14,544 bases of DNA from Deltaproteobacteria bacterium RBG_13_61_14 (GTDB lineage Bacteria > RBG-13-61-14), in assembly GCA_001797815.1 (NCBI GenBank), contig MGQK01000077.1:25545-40088 (forward strand). Direction: 5' to 3'. Position 1 is the stretch's first letter, and every line of letters starts with the position of its first letter. The notes beneath the pieces are model-generated. The model did no database searches. It was not told the origin of the DNA and saw only the letters and a program-made list of their open reading frames with translations. Of this stretch, positions 14,350 through 14,544 are shown piece by piece. The translations under genes and the position numbers were made by a program.

Positions 14350-14544
14350 CAGGCCTCTCCTTTTTTGGGTGAAGGCTCCGGCCCCGCCACCAGTTCCTCC
14401 CGGTCATAGGCCCGGAGGATATCTTGGACCAGAGGATGGCGCACCACGTCGCGCTCGGAAAAATAAGAAAAATGCAAACCCGGAATTCCGGCCAGGATCT
14501 CCCGGGCATGGACCAGCCCGCTTTTCTCGTTCGGGGGCAGGTCC
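14349..14544 (-). CDS. phoH: PhoH-family protein, C-terminal fragment
   Basis: The last 64 codons of a gene entering from the right edge end with TGA at 14351-14349. The residues DLPPNEKSGLVHAREIL, GLHFSYFSERDVVRHPLVQ (split: GLHFSYF then SERDVVRHPLVQ) and a short charged tail match the C-terminal end of PhoH-like ATPases, where the family has TQVDLP-type and F-ERDVVRHPLVQ-type segments. PhoH proteins are P-loop ATPases, often linked to RNA metabolism; the Walker motifs lie outside the window. The stop and the next start share the bases TGATG, so translation is coupled. It is the first visible gene of the minus-strand operon, and its promoter is not in view. Confidence 0.88.
   Translation of the reverse strand, partial: DLPPNEKSGLVHAREILAGIPGLHFSYFSERDVVRHPLVQDILRAYDREELVAGPEPSPKKGEA
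14357..14362 (-). promoter_or_regulatory. Ribosome binding site of the HD phosphohydrolase gene
   Basis: AAGGAG lies 7 nt before ATG 14349 and falls within the last codons of phoH. It supports this start and tight phoH-HD coupling. Confidence 0.75.

Overview
The window is GC-rich (roughly 60-65% over most genes) and densely coding. One end carries a plus-strand block, and the other a long, translationally coupled minus-strand operon. The set of phoH, membrane HD phosphohydrolase, ybeY, lnt, prfB and a lysyl-tRNA synthetase, together with gshB, suggests a free-living, outer-membrane bacterium. The gene order resembles that of deltaproteobacterial (Desulfobacterota/Geobacter-like) and some uncultured high-GC lineages. 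This placement rests on recalled gene order, not on a search.

Plus strand (about 230-5256): after a truncated divergent gene (1-151) come sucC (ADP-forming acyl-CoA synthetase beta subunit, with no sucD beside it), a COMT-like SAM methyltransferase, and an 883-residue GH94/GH36-like carbohydrate-active enzyme whose start overlaps the methyltransferase stop by 4 nt. The last two appear to be a translationally coupled pair.

Minus strand (14544 down to about 5278): phoH (3' end only) > 7TMR-HDED/HD phosphohydrolase (PgpH-like) > ybeY > lnt > prfB > class I lysS (lysK). Junctions overlap by 1-4 nt, except a 98-nt overlap between the HD gene and ybeY and a 51-nt gap before prfB. The operon joins RNA quality control and ribosome maturation (PhoH, YbeY), a predicted c-di-AMP phosphodiesterase, lipoprotein acylation (Lnt), translation termination (RF2) and tRNA charging (LysRS). 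prfB carries the classical +1 programmed frameshift, so its full product is read from 9942, not from the downstream frame alone.

Below lysK lies an AT-richer patch (about 6600-7470). It contains the 3' fifth of lysK, a 203-nt non-coding stretch and most of an ORF6N-domain gene. The patch carries three related palindromes sharing the 11-nt core CACAATTTGTG. Two of them lie in frame inside ORF6N, and the third sits in a duplicated ORF6N-like fragment upstream of it. gshB follows, possibly from its own promoter as a leaderless mRNA, and ends tail-to-tail with the GH94-like gene.

I saw no tRNA, rRNA, CRISPR array, insertion sequence or clear rho-independent terminator. Most genes are housekeeping. 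The parts most worth a second look are the palindromic ORF6N patch, the class I LysRS sitting in the conserved prfB-lysS slot, and the orphan sucC.
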